This document shows positions 1 to 5,861 of a stretch of DNA of 12,153 nucleotides, in pieces (the first letter of the stretch is position 1; each line of letters starts with the position of its first letter). Origin of the DNA: Verrucomicrobiia bacterium (GTDB lineage: Bacteria > Verrucomicrobiota > Verrucomicrobiae > Limisphaerales > UBA11358); contig JASHZU010000151.1 in NCBI GenBank assembly GCA_030042375.1, positions 1 to 12,153 on the forward strand, in the 5' to 3' direction. The notes below the pieces were generated by a model. It made no database searches. It worked only from the letters and a program-made list of their open reading frames with translations, and was not told the DNA's origin. The translations under genes were made by a program, and so were the position numbers.

Positions 1-1335
1 CTCATCCAGCAGGATGACCGGGTTGCGGCTTTCCACGCGGCGAAGCGTTTGGATGATGCGCCCGGGCATGGCGCCCACATAGGTGCGCCGGTGGCCGCGA
101 ATTTCCGCTTCATCGCGGATGCCGCCCAGGGCGATGCGCGCGAACTTGCGGCCCAGCGCATCCGCCACGCTTTTTCCGAGGGACGTCTTGCCCACGCCGG
201 GCGGCCCGACGAGGCAAAGGATGGGACCCTTGATTTGTTTGCGGCGTTTGATAACGGCGATAAATTCCAGCAACCGGTCCTTGATTTTTTCCAGGCCAAA
301 ATGCTGCTCATTCAAAATCTTTTCCGCCGCCTTTAAGTCCAGTTTATCTTCCGTGGATTTTTCCCAGGGCAGTGCAAGGATCCAATCGAGGTAGTTCCGT
401 GAAATACCGTATTCCGCCGCAGCGGGCGGCGTTTGCTGGAGACGGTCCAATTCCAGCATGGCCGCCTTGTTCACCTCTTCGGGCATGGGCGTTTGCTCGA
501 CTTTTTCGCGGAGCGATTTGACTTCGTTCGAGCCCTGTTCGCCCTCGCCGAGTTCGCGCTGGATGGCGCGCATCTGTTCGCGCAAAAAGAAATCGCTCTG
601 CGTCTTGGCAATGGACGAAGCGACGTCGTTTTGGATTTTTGAGCTGAGCGTCAGCACTTCCTGCTCGCGGTTGAGCATGGGCAGCAACTTCTGCAACCGT
701 TCGCGCACGGAAATGATTTCCAGCAATTTCTGCCGCTCTTCCAAATCCATGTTCAGGTTCGCGGCGATCAGGTCCGCAAAATGGCCCGGGTGCTCCGTAT
801 TCAGCGCGGCAATCCGGACGTGGTCGGAAAGCGCGGGCGAAATCTTGGTGATTTCCTCAAATTGCCGGTGCGCGTTGCGAAGCATCGCGTGAAGCTCGAT
901 AGAATCCTCTGTCTCATCGTGCAGCAAATCGTAGTTCGCCTTCAAATACGGCGCCGGCGCGGCATATGTCTTGATGCGGATGCGCCAAAGGCCTTCCACC
1001 AGCACGCGGGCCGTGCCATCGGGAAACTTCACCATCTTGGCCACGCGCGAGACGCAACCCACTTCATATAAATCCTCCGGGGCCGGCTCGGCGATCTCCG
1101 CCTTGCGCTGGAGGACCGCCCCGAACAAACGATCCCCGGCCACGACATCATCAATCAATTTCAGGCTGGAACCCGTTTCCACCAGCAGCGGAACGACCGC
1201 CCCGGGAAAGATAACGATATCTGACAGCCCCAGGATAGGCAGGACCTCCGGGAGCGAACGCGACGAAATGCGCGGCGGTGCGGTTTTATCTCCCGCGCCC
1301 AAAATACTGATAAATTCTGTTTCTGTTGAGCTCAT
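1..1335 (-). CDS. lon: Lon ATP-dependent protease, N-terminal and AAA+ part (3' end outside window)
   Basis: Lon is a cytoplasmic AAA+ serine protease that degrades misfolded and regulatory proteins. The 445 codons present cover the N-terminal substrate-binding domain (from about residue 30, with the typical LPEVLPILGLSDIVIFPGAV stretch), the helical linker ending in the EYGISRNYLDWILALPW motif, and the start of the ATPase domain. Walker A, GPPGVGKT, is at residues 377-384. The arginine-rich region EIRGHRRTYVGAMPGRI follows, and the window ends exactly at Walker B, VILLDE. The sensor regions and the Ser-Lys protease domain lie beyond the left edge. I read the frame through most of its length without a break. 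The start is ATG at 1335 (MSSTETEF); its Shine-Dalgarno is weak. Upstream, a TTGACA hexamer (1422-1417, minus) has no convincing -10, and a small GCCAC/GTGGC inverted repeat (1349-1364) lies just before the start. The gene is divergent from the 1543 gene across 207 bp. Confidence 0.96.
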   Translation of the reverse strand, partial: MSSTETEFISILGAGDKTAPPRISSRSLPEVLPILGLSDIVIFPGAVVPLLVETGSSLKLIDDVVAGDRLFGAVLQRKAEIAEPAPEDLYEVGCVSRVAKMVKFPDGTARVLVEGLWRIRIKTYAAPAPYLKANYDLLHDETEDSIELHAMLRNAHRQFEEITKISPALSDHVRIAALNTEHPGHFADLIAANLNMDLEERQKLLEIISVRERLQKLLPMLNREQEVLTLSSKIQNDVASSIAKTQSDFFLREQMRAIQRELGEGEQGSNEVKSLREKVEQTPMPEEVNKAAMLELDRLQQTPPAAAEYGISRNYLDWILALPWEKSTEDKLDLKAAEKILNEQHFGLEKIKDRLLEFIAVIKRRKQIKGPILCLVGPPGVGKTSLGKSVADALGRKFARIALGGIRDEAEIRGHRRTYVGAMPGRIIQTLRRVESRNPVILLDE

Positions 1336-1506
1336 TTGCTTGTCACGTGCCACTTGAGCGTGGCCACGCAGCCTTCATGCCATTTATCCAGTGATGTCTT
1401 GGTTAGACTGCCCAGTTGTCAAAAGTTCTCAAGATTTATTTCGTTAACTTTTAAAAAAACCGCCCCCTTATCCTGCCTCTTTTCCTGTTTTTAACCGAAT
1501 TGTGGA

Positions 1507-1535
1507 TTGAATTTTTCTTAATTCATTGTAATAAT
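1507..1535 (+). promoter_or_regulatory. Putative sigma-70-type promoter abutting the 1543 start codon
   Basis: TTGAAT (1507-1512), a 17-nt spacer and AATAAT (1530-1535, five of six bases of TATAAT) lie in an AT-rich stretch. Transcription would start about 7 nt downstream, near 1542, directly at the GTG start codon at 1543. There is no Shine-Dalgarno sequence before that codon, which fits a leaderless mRNA. This is inferred from hexamer match and spacing only; AT-rich DNA gives such matches by chance. Confidence 0.4.
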
Positions 1536-1542
1536 AGATGCT

Positions 1543-3471
1543 GTGAATCGGGTATCTGTTCCTTTGTCGTTCGCCATTGGCGTCTTTTCGTTCGTGTTCC
1601 TCCTTTCTTCCTTCGGGCAAGGTACCGCATTTATGTACCAGGGCCAACTAAATAACAGCGGCTCGCCGGCCAATGGGAATTACGACTTCGAATTCGCTGC
1701 CTATAACGCATATACCAATGGCGATCTCCTCGGCGGCCCGATAACCAATGACAACGTGGCCGTCGACAATGGCCTCTTTACCACGGCCATTGATTTGGGC
1801 ACGAACGTTTTTGACGGTGGAAATGTCTGGCTGAGCATCGCCGTGTCCACGGATGGCACGCATTTCACCCAGCTTTGGCCGCTGCAGCCCGTCCTGCCGG
1901 TGCCGTATGCCATCTTTGCCACTTCGGCGAGCAACCTCGTGGGCGTTTTGCAGACGACCCAACTAGTTGGCACGCTGCCGGCTACGGCCTTTGTCGGTTA
2001 TACCAACACGGTGGCGTTTACCAATAGCGGCAACCTTTTTGCCGGTTCATTCAGCGGCAACGGCGGTTCCGTGACCAACGTGAGCGTGACCAATTTGACC
2101 GGCATCCTCGCTGACAACCAACTGCCCACCAACACGGCATTTCTGAACAGCAACCAAACCTTCACTGCCAATAATACCTTCAACGGCACCAATATTTTTA
2201 CCAACATGCTCGGGAACAGTTTTTCCGGCAGCTTTTTCGGAAACGGGCTGGTCGGGTGGATTGTCGTCACCGGCATAACGCAACAGGCTGACATTGATCA
2301 TGGCTATCTTTTGACCAATTCGCAGCTCGTGACGGTGACGCTGCCGCCCACGGCAAACGTGGGCGACATCGTACGAATCGCCTGTGCCAGCCCCAGCGGC
2401 TGGCTGCTGGCCCAAAATGCCAGCCAATCCGTCCTGGGCAATTTTTTGAGCTACGGCTCATCGTGGCTCCTGAGCGATTCCACCGCTGAGAATTACACCG
2501 GCATCGCCTCATCGGCCAACGGCGAGCAATTGGTGGCGTGCTATACCGGTTCGCAACAGGGCGTCTTTCTTTCAAAAAATGCCGGGCAAACCTGGTCGAG
2601 CATCAGTCCGGGTAATCTTGCATGGCAAGCGATTGCCTCGTCCTCGGATGGCACTAAATTGGTCGTGGTGGGCAATAATACCATTTATACTTCAACGAAC
2701 ACTGCTTCAACGTGGGTGAATAATTCTTTTTCCGGCAGCCCGAATTTTACGGGTGTGGCTTCCTCCGCCGACGGGACCAGTTTTGTGGCCGTAGCGAACG
2801 GCGCGGGGATCTTTACCAATTCAGGCACGTCATGGCTCGTAAATTCCACTTATAATTCCGGCAATTGGACTTCCGTGGCCCTGGCGACGGGCGGGAGCGA
2901 ATTTGTGGCGACAGAAAGCACAGTCGGTATTTTCGCTTCAGTGAATAATGGGGCAAGTTGGACAAAGATTTACCCGAATACCCTCAATTGGGAGTCGGTC
3001 GCTGCGTCAGCAAACGGAAACCGCCTGATCGCGGCGGTAACCAACGGCGGCGTTTATCTCTCCACAAATTCCGGCAGTTCGTTCCAGGAAGTGCCCGCCC
3101 TGCCCGAAAGCGCAGGCTGGTCCTGTGTCGCTTCGTCATCGGATGGCAGCAGGCTGGTGGCGGCAGTGAACGGGGGCTACCTTTATACTTCGATCAACGG
3201 GGGCACCAGCTGGCAAACCAACGCGACGACTGCAAACTGGTCATCCGTGGTCTCGCCGGTAAACAGCACCAGCGTGGCTGCTGTGATCTATAACTCGACT
3301 ACCAGCGGCACAGCCGGAATCTATACGTCGCAAGCCTCTGCGCAAACGGTCACCACTACCGGGACCGGCGGCTATCTCTTTGGCGACCAAAGTTCGGCGG
3401 TCGAACTCCAATACATCGGCAATAACCAGTTCATGCCGGTCAGCTATTCCGGGACCATCTGGGCGCACTGA
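1543..3471 (+). CDS. Secreted protein with N-terminal Verrucomicrobia-type domain and seven-repeat beta-propeller
   Basis: The 642-residue product begins at a GTG codon. An in-frame TAA at 1519-1521 leaves no ATG upstream, and the frame's other Met codons lie inside the domain. Residues 1-27 form a signal peptide with a hydrophobic core (FAIGVFSFVFLLSSFGQG). Residues 28-130 (TAFMYQGQLNNSGSPANGNY onward, ending VLPVPYAIFATSASNL) match a domain I know from many exported Verrucomicrobia proteins. Residues 140-235 are Asn/Thr/Gly-rich and resemble phage-tail or adhesin-stalk sequence. Residues 237-310 form another small domain. From 318 there are seven repeats of about 40-46 residues, starting near 318, 361, 402, 442, 483, 526 and 566, each with a '(W/F/Y)..(I/V)ASS.(D/N)G' opening; most carry an Asp-box-like 'S.N.G.SW' motif. 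That number fits one closed seven-bladed propeller of the BNR/YCF48 kind. The C-terminus (ELQYIGNNQFMPVSYSGTIW) recurs in related proteins. No enzyme active site is recognisable; a surface or extracellular binding role is inference. Confidence 0.85.
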   Translation: MNRVSVPLSFAIGVFSFVFLLSSFGQGTAFMYQGQLNNSGSPANGNYDFEFAAYNAYTNGDLLGGPITNDNVAVDNGLFTTAIDLGTNVFDGGNVWLSIAVSTDGTHFTQLWPLQPVLPVPYAIFATSASNLVGVLQTTQLVGTLPATAFVGYTNTVAFTNSGNLFAGSFSGNGGSVTNVSVTNLTGILADNQLPTNTAFLNSNQTFTANNTFNGTNIFTNMLGNSFSGSFFGNGLVGWIVVTGITQQADIDHGYLLTNSQLVTVTLPPTANVGDIVRIACASPSGWLLAQNASQSVLGNFLSYGSSWLLSDSTAENYTGIASSANGEQLVACYTGSQQGVFLSKNAGQTWSSISPGNLAWQAIASSSDGTKLVVVGNNTIYTSTNTASTWVNNSFSGSPNFTGVASSADGTSFVAVANGAGIFTNSGTSWLVNSTYNSGNWTSVALATGGSEFVATESTVGIFASVNNGASWTKIYPNTLNWESVAASANGNRLIAAVTNGGVYLSTNSGSSFQEVPALPESAGWSCVASSSDGSRLVAAVNGGYLYTSINGGTSWQTNATTANWSSVVSPVNSTSVAAVIYNSTTSGTAGIYTSQASAQTVTTTGTGGYLFGDQSSAVELQYIGNNQFMPVSYSGTIWAH

Positions 3472-3476
3472 AGTCC

Positions 3477-3505
3477 GTTGATAGCTGATCGTTGATTGTT
3501 GATGG
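3477..3505 (+). repeat. GTTGATN heptamer array, copy 1 (end of decayed IVP cassette)
   Basis: The 29 bases divide as four heptamers GTTGATA-GCTGATC-GTTGATT-GTTGATG plus a final G. It matches the array at 4345-4373 at 25 of 29 positions without gaps and in the same orientation. It starts 5 nt after the stop codon of the 1543 gene and is followed immediately by the remnant of the four-helix protein gene, as in the intact copy. Confidence 0.8.
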
Positions 3506-3544
3506 TCAAGCTGCCTTGCGTAATGAACGGCGTAACCCGCTTAA
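3506..3544 (-). pseudogene. Decayed 3' end of a second 23S-IVP-like four-helix protein gene
   Basis: Read on the minus strand, this stretch encodes [12 protein letters not shown] and a TGA stop. The intact gene at 4374-4733 ends [12 protein letters not shown] and TAA. The nucleotides match 4374-4412 at 34 of 39 positions. Together with the neighbouring heptamer array, 3477-3544 repeats 4345-4412 at 59 of 68 positions in direct orientation. Everything upstream of this (the first 107 or so codons and the 5' array) is missing. The remnant's 5' edge runs into the stop codon of the EboB-like gene (3541-3543), so the break lies at that gene's 3' end. Five substitutions in 39 bases, mostly at codon third positions, suggest the two copies diverged as genes before or after this one was truncated, not a recent duplication. 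Confidence 0.82.
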
Positions 3545-4341
3545 ACCTTAAAGTGTGGTGATTGACTCAGAAACGCCTTTGGATTGCCAAACACTACTTT
3601 CTCAATCGCGTTCGCCAAATAGCCTCGCCGTTTCATTTCCAGCGCCGTCTTAGGCACCGCCAGCGGGTCGCTCACGCCCCAGTCGCACGCGCTGTTGAGC
3701 CAGAGCCGTTCGTTGCCATAAAGTTCCAGGATATCAATCGCGCGCGCGGGCGTGCATTTGGTTTCCGGATACAGTGTCATGCCCGCCCACATACCCGCAT
3801 CCAAAACCATCTCCACCGTGTGCTCCTCCACGTGGTCGATAATCACCCGCCCGGGCTGGATGCGTTTGTCGTTTTTCAAAACCTCCAGGATGAGCCGGGT
3901 GCCCTTGAGCTTGTCTTCCAGGTGTGGTGTGTGGACCAAAATCAATTGATTGTGCCTTGCTGCCAGGTCCACTTGCATCTCCAGCACGCGCATTTCATTC
4001 CGCGAATTTTTGTTCAGCCCGATTTCGCCGATGCCGAGCACATTGGGCCGGTCCAAAAATTTTGGCACCAGGGCAATTACTTCTTCCGCCAGTTTGACGT
4101 CCTCGGCTTCCTTGGAATTGATGCACAGCCAGCAGAAGTGTTTCAGGCCAAACCTCGCGGCGCGTTTTGGCTCATGCTCGGTCAGTTGGGAAAAATAATC
4201 GAAAAAACCTTCAACCGCGCTGCGATCAAAACCCGCCCAAAACGCCGGCTCGCAAACCACCTCGCACCCGGCCAGCGCCATGCGCTCATAATCATCCGTG
4301 ACACGGCTGACCATGTGGGCATGGGGTTCGATGTAGTGCAT
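3541..4341 (-). CDS. TatD-superfamily metal-dependent hydrolase, EboB-like
   Basis: The 266-residue protein has the amidohydrolase/TatD pattern: EPHAH near the N-terminus (His7, His9), GIGEIGL (Glu106), LVHTPH (His137), IIDH (His170) and [18 protein letters not shown] (Asp220), which together would bind two metal ions. The 'TDDYE.MA.AG' start, 'EPAFW' and '[14 protein letters not shown]' motifs resemble EboB, the TatD-like member of the ebo cluster linked to export or assembly of scytonemin-type metabolites in cyanobacteria and found in other phyla. They are unlike the housekeeping TatD at 5862-6656. No other ebo gene (UbiA-like EboC, dehydroquinate synthase-like EboD, EboE, EboF) is in the window. 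ATG at 4341 starts the conserved region; it has no Shine-Dalgarno and lies 3 nt beyond a heptamer array. The stop codon lies within the decayed IVP remnant, so the last few residues may have been altered by that insertion. Substrate unknown. Confidence 0.88.
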   Translation of the reverse strand: MHYIEPHAHMVSRVTDDYERMALAGCEVVCEPAFWAGFDRSAVEGFFDYFSQLTEHEPKRAARFGLKHFCWLCINSKEAEDVKLAEEVIALVPKFLDRPNVLGIGEIGLNKNSRNEMRVLEMQVDLAARHNQLILVHTPHLEDKLKGTRLILEVLKNDKRIQPGRVIIDHVEEHTVEMVLDAGMWAGMTLYPETKCTPARAIDILELYGNERLWLNSACDWGVSDPLAVPKTALEMKRRGYLANAIEKVVFGNPKAFLSQSPHFKV

Positions 4342-4344
4342 TTC

Positions 4345-4373
4345 GTTGATGGTTGATAGCTGATTGTTGATGG
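4345..4373 (+). repeat. GTTGATN heptamer array, copy 2 (3' terminal repeat of IVP cassette)
   Basis: The array reads GTTGATG-GTTGATA-GCTGATT-GTTGATG-G on the plus strand. It ends exactly at the stop codon of the four-helix protein gene (4374) and begins 3 nt before the EboB-like start codon. It is an inverted repeat of 4744-4772 (25 of 29 positions pair) and a direct repeat of 3477-3505 (25 of 29). Confidence 0.85.
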
Positions 4374-4733
4374 TTAAACTGCCTTGCGTAATGAACGACG
4401 CAACCCACTTAACATTTTGCCCAATTTTTCGGAGGCGTCGTAGATTCTTTTGAAATCACCTGGGGAAAGAAATCCTTGTTTCCTGGCAATGAATGCCTGG
4501 GAAACAACCTCAAAAACCGAACCGGTTGAGACTTCAACAAAGCGGGCGAAATCAATCCTGGAATTTCGCGATGAACCTTCGGCAATGTTCGATGAAACAG
4601 AAACGGCCGCGCGACGCATTTGATTCGTTAACCCGAACCGTTCGTCGGTTGGAAAACTTTTGGTAGTCGCGTAAGCTAAATCGGCAAAAGCAATGGCTTC
4701 CTGCCAGGTTTCGAGTTTTTCGTAATTGAACAT
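4374..4733 (-). CDS. Four-helix bundle protein, 23S rRNA intervening-sequence (IVP/S23) family
   Basis: The 119-residue product has the hallmarks of the family named after proteins encoded in 23S rRNA intervening sequences (TIGR02436): [11 protein letters not shown] at the N-terminus, [20 protein letters not shown] at residues 37-56, and [12 protein letters not shown] where most members have 'FL.IA.GS..E'. It is predicted all-helical. A related fold occurs in Avd, the accessory protein of diversity-generating retroelements, but no reverse transcriptase or template/variable repeat is visible here. I chose ATG 4733 over the ATG 8 codons upstream because it begins at the conserved FNYEKLE and has GGAG 8 nt before it, the best Shine-Dalgarno in this window; the upstream ATG would lie within the heptamer array. 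It interrupts an operon between an 85-residue gene and the EboB-like gene. The function of stand-alone members is not established. Confidence 0.92.
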   Translation of the reverse strand: MFNYEKLETWQEAIAFADLAYATTKSFPTDERFGLTNQMRRAAVSVSSNIAEGSSRNSRIDFARFVEVSTGSVFEVVSQAFIARKQGFLSPGDFKRIYDASEKLGKMLSGLRRSLRKAV

Positions 4734-4745
4734 TCTCTTCTCTCC
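4734..4745 (-). promoter_or_regulatory. Strong ribosome binding site of the four-helix protein gene
   Basis: The minus strand reads GGAGAGAAGAGA and then ATG (4733). GGAG is 8 nt from the start codon. Its first two G residues are the last two bases of the 5' heptamer array, so the cassette seems to carry its own ribosome binding site. The neighbouring operon genes have weak or no Shine-Dalgarno sequences. Confidence 0.7.
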
Positions 4746-4772
4746 ATCAACCATCAACTATCATCAATCAAC
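4744..4772 (-). repeat. GTTGATN heptamer array, copy 3 (5' terminal repeat of IVP cassette)
   Basis: On the minus strand it divides as GTTGATT-GATGATA-GTTGATG-GTTGATG plus G. It is inverted relative to the arrays at 4345-4373 and 3477-3505. It begins 5 nt after the stop codon of the 85-residue gene, next to an AAGAGG sequence that could once have served as Shine-Dalgarno for the EboB-like gene. Confidence 0.82.
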
Positions 4773-4777
4773 CTCTT

Positions 4778-5035
4778 TTAAGCGGCTGCACCGACTGCTC
4801 CCTTGCCCGCCGCTTTGGCAATCGGCTCGGTGGACATATCGCTGAAGGCAAGCAACGCATTTTTCACCTTGTCCTTTTTATTGCTGCTGAGCCCCGCGAG
4901 CGCTTTGCGAAAGGCCTTGATGCGAAAATCATCCTTGCCCTCGGCGCGTTCCACGCGATCAAGGAATGCCGCGATCTCCACCAGCTTGTGCCGGGCGTCC
5001 AAAAAATAAAGGTCCAGAACTTGTTGCCGTTTCAT
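4778..5035 (-). CDS. Small hypothetical protein, possible partner of the EboB-like hydrolase
   Basis: I cannot assign this 85-residue protein to a characterised family, though its sequence feels like one conserved in Verrucomicrobiota. Residues 1-32 (MKRQQVLDLYFLDARHKLVE onward) and 37-65 look like amphipathic helices rich in Lys, Arg, Asp and Glu. The tail FSDMSTEPIAKAAGKGAVGA is Ala/Gly-rich and lacks hydrophobic segments. No signal peptide or membrane span is present, so it is probably cytoplasmic. The start is ATG 5035, with GGAG rather far upstream (about 22 nt). It lies 58 nt after the alpha/beta hydrolase gene and, apart from the four-helix cassette, directly before the EboB-like gene, so the two were probably adjacent and co-transcribed before the insertion. 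A structural or regulatory role with that enzyme is inference. Confidence 0.75.
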   Translation of the reverse strand: MKRQQVLDLYFLDARHKLVEIAAFLDRVERAEGKDDFRIKAFRKALAGLSSNKKDKVKNALLAFSDMSTEPIAKAAGKGAVGAAA

Positions 5036-5093
5036 AAAAATCTATCACTGATGCTCCGATTCCTGCCTGCCCGCGTCAATCGCAAACCGCAAA

Positions 5094-5852
5094 TCAGGAG
5101 ATCCATTTTAAAATCCATGCCGCCGATTCCTTCCTTCCCGTGTTTAACACATTATGGTCCGCCCGACGGACGATCTGATAATCGCGGAAAGCCGGGCAAT
5201 TTCGCTTGAGCCAGCGGCGCACCAGCGGCCAGGGAACCAGCGGATCGAAAAACCCGCTCAGGCCGTAAACGGGTACCTTGACGTTCTTCGCGATTTCGCG
5301 TGGGTCATTTTCGGCGACCAAACGCAGGCGGTATTGGGCCGCCCACTTGTCTTCCGGCGAACGGCGCGCGATAAACTCATCCAGCGCTTCCAGTGCTTCC
5401 GGCGAATCGCGATAACGGAAACGGGCAAATTTGGCATAGCCAAAAACGATTTTCACAAACACGCGCCATGAAATCCGGCCTGTCATGGCCTGCATCACGC
5501 ACATAAACCGGTGCGCCGGATGCCGCACAAAACCGCCCGCCAGGATGATGCCCTGTGCCTGGAATTTTCCATGCGCCATCATCGACCACAAGGGCTGCGA
5601 ACCAAACGATTCGCCCAACAGCCAGCCGCGTGATATGCCATTCTGCAAAAGCGCATCCTCAATGGCCGTCGCATAATCGTCCAATGACCACGTCGTCGTC
5701 CGCGGGTAGCTCATTTCGACGAAACGAACCTTTTCGATGACGGCTTTACGAAATCCGCCGATGAGCGTCCAATCGCCGTGCATGCCGGGCAGATAGATGA
5801 GCGTCGGCTTCGAGGCATCGCCGTAAATCCGCAGTTGAAGTTTTTCTTCCAT
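5094..5852 (-). CDS. Alpha/beta-fold hydrolase
   Basis: The 252-residue protein is a plausible serine hydrolase. LPGMHGD (21-27) fits the oxyanion-hole loop, GESFGS (80-85) is the nucleophile elbow with Ser82, FFDPLVPW (201-208) holds the likely acid Asp203, and ADHNVL (231-236) the His233 of the triad. A helical cap would occupy roughly residues 115-175, which contains many Arg and aromatic residues. There is no signal peptide, so it is cytoplasmic. The length is normal for the fold. ATG at 5852 lies 9 nt after the tatD stop codon, suggesting translational coupling. The substrate cannot be told from the sequence; an esterase, lipase or acyl-transfer enzyme would all fit. Confidence 0.85.
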   Translation of the reverse strand: MEEKLQLRIYGDASKPTLIYLPGMHGDWTLIGGFRKAVIEKVRFVEMSYPRTTTWSLDDYATAIEDALLQNGISRGWLLGESFGSQPLWSMMAHGKFQAQGIILAGGFVRHPAHRFMCVMQAMTGRISWRVFVKIVFGYAKFARFRYRDSPEALEALDEFIARRSPEDKWAAQYRLRLVAENDPREIAKNVKVPVYGLSGFFDPLVPWPLVRRWLKRNCPAFRDYQIVRRADHNVLNTGRKESAAWILKWIS

Positions 5853-5861
5853 GCGGACCGC

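Larger units (their letters stand above)
4345..4772 (-). mobile_element. Putative IVS-like cassette: four-helix protein gene between inverted heptamer arrays
   Basis: This 428-bp unit consists of a 29-nt array at each end in inverted orientation, a Shine-Dalgarno and one gene (4374-4733), with almost no spare DNA: 0 nt between stop codon and one array, and 10 nt between the other array and the start codon. A second truncated copy at 3477-3544 keeps the same array-gene junction, which supports the whole as a discrete repeated unit. In RNA the two ends could pair into a long stem enclosing the reading frame, as in 23S rRNA intervening sequences that encode this protein family. No target-site duplication is evident at the outer edges and no recombinase is present, so the way it moves is unknown. 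That it is mobile is inference. Confidence 0.55.

Noticed and set aside
1336..1506. Heat-shock control element (CIRCE or sigma-32 type) upstream of lon
   Set aside because: No CIRCE inverted repeat and no CCCCAT-type -10 was found; the TTGACA hexamer lacks a fitting -10.
3472..3540. A transcription terminator between the propeller gene and the EboB-like gene
   Set aside because: I found no GC-rich stem followed by a T run; the stretch is explained by the heptamer array and the gene remnant.
3562..4356. A 264-codon plus-strand open frame antisense to the EboB-like gene
   Set aside because: It mirrors the real gene, its translation shows no family pattern, and long antisense frames are common where sense codons rarely create reverse stops. 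The minus strand has all metal ligands.
4374..4733. Avd-type accessory gene of a diversity-generating retroelement
   Set aside because: The four-helix fold is shared, but no reverse transcriptase, template repeat or variable repeat is in the window.
4345..4772. A true 23S rRNA intervening sequence
   Set aside because: No rRNA sequence lies on either side; both flanks are protein-coding genes.
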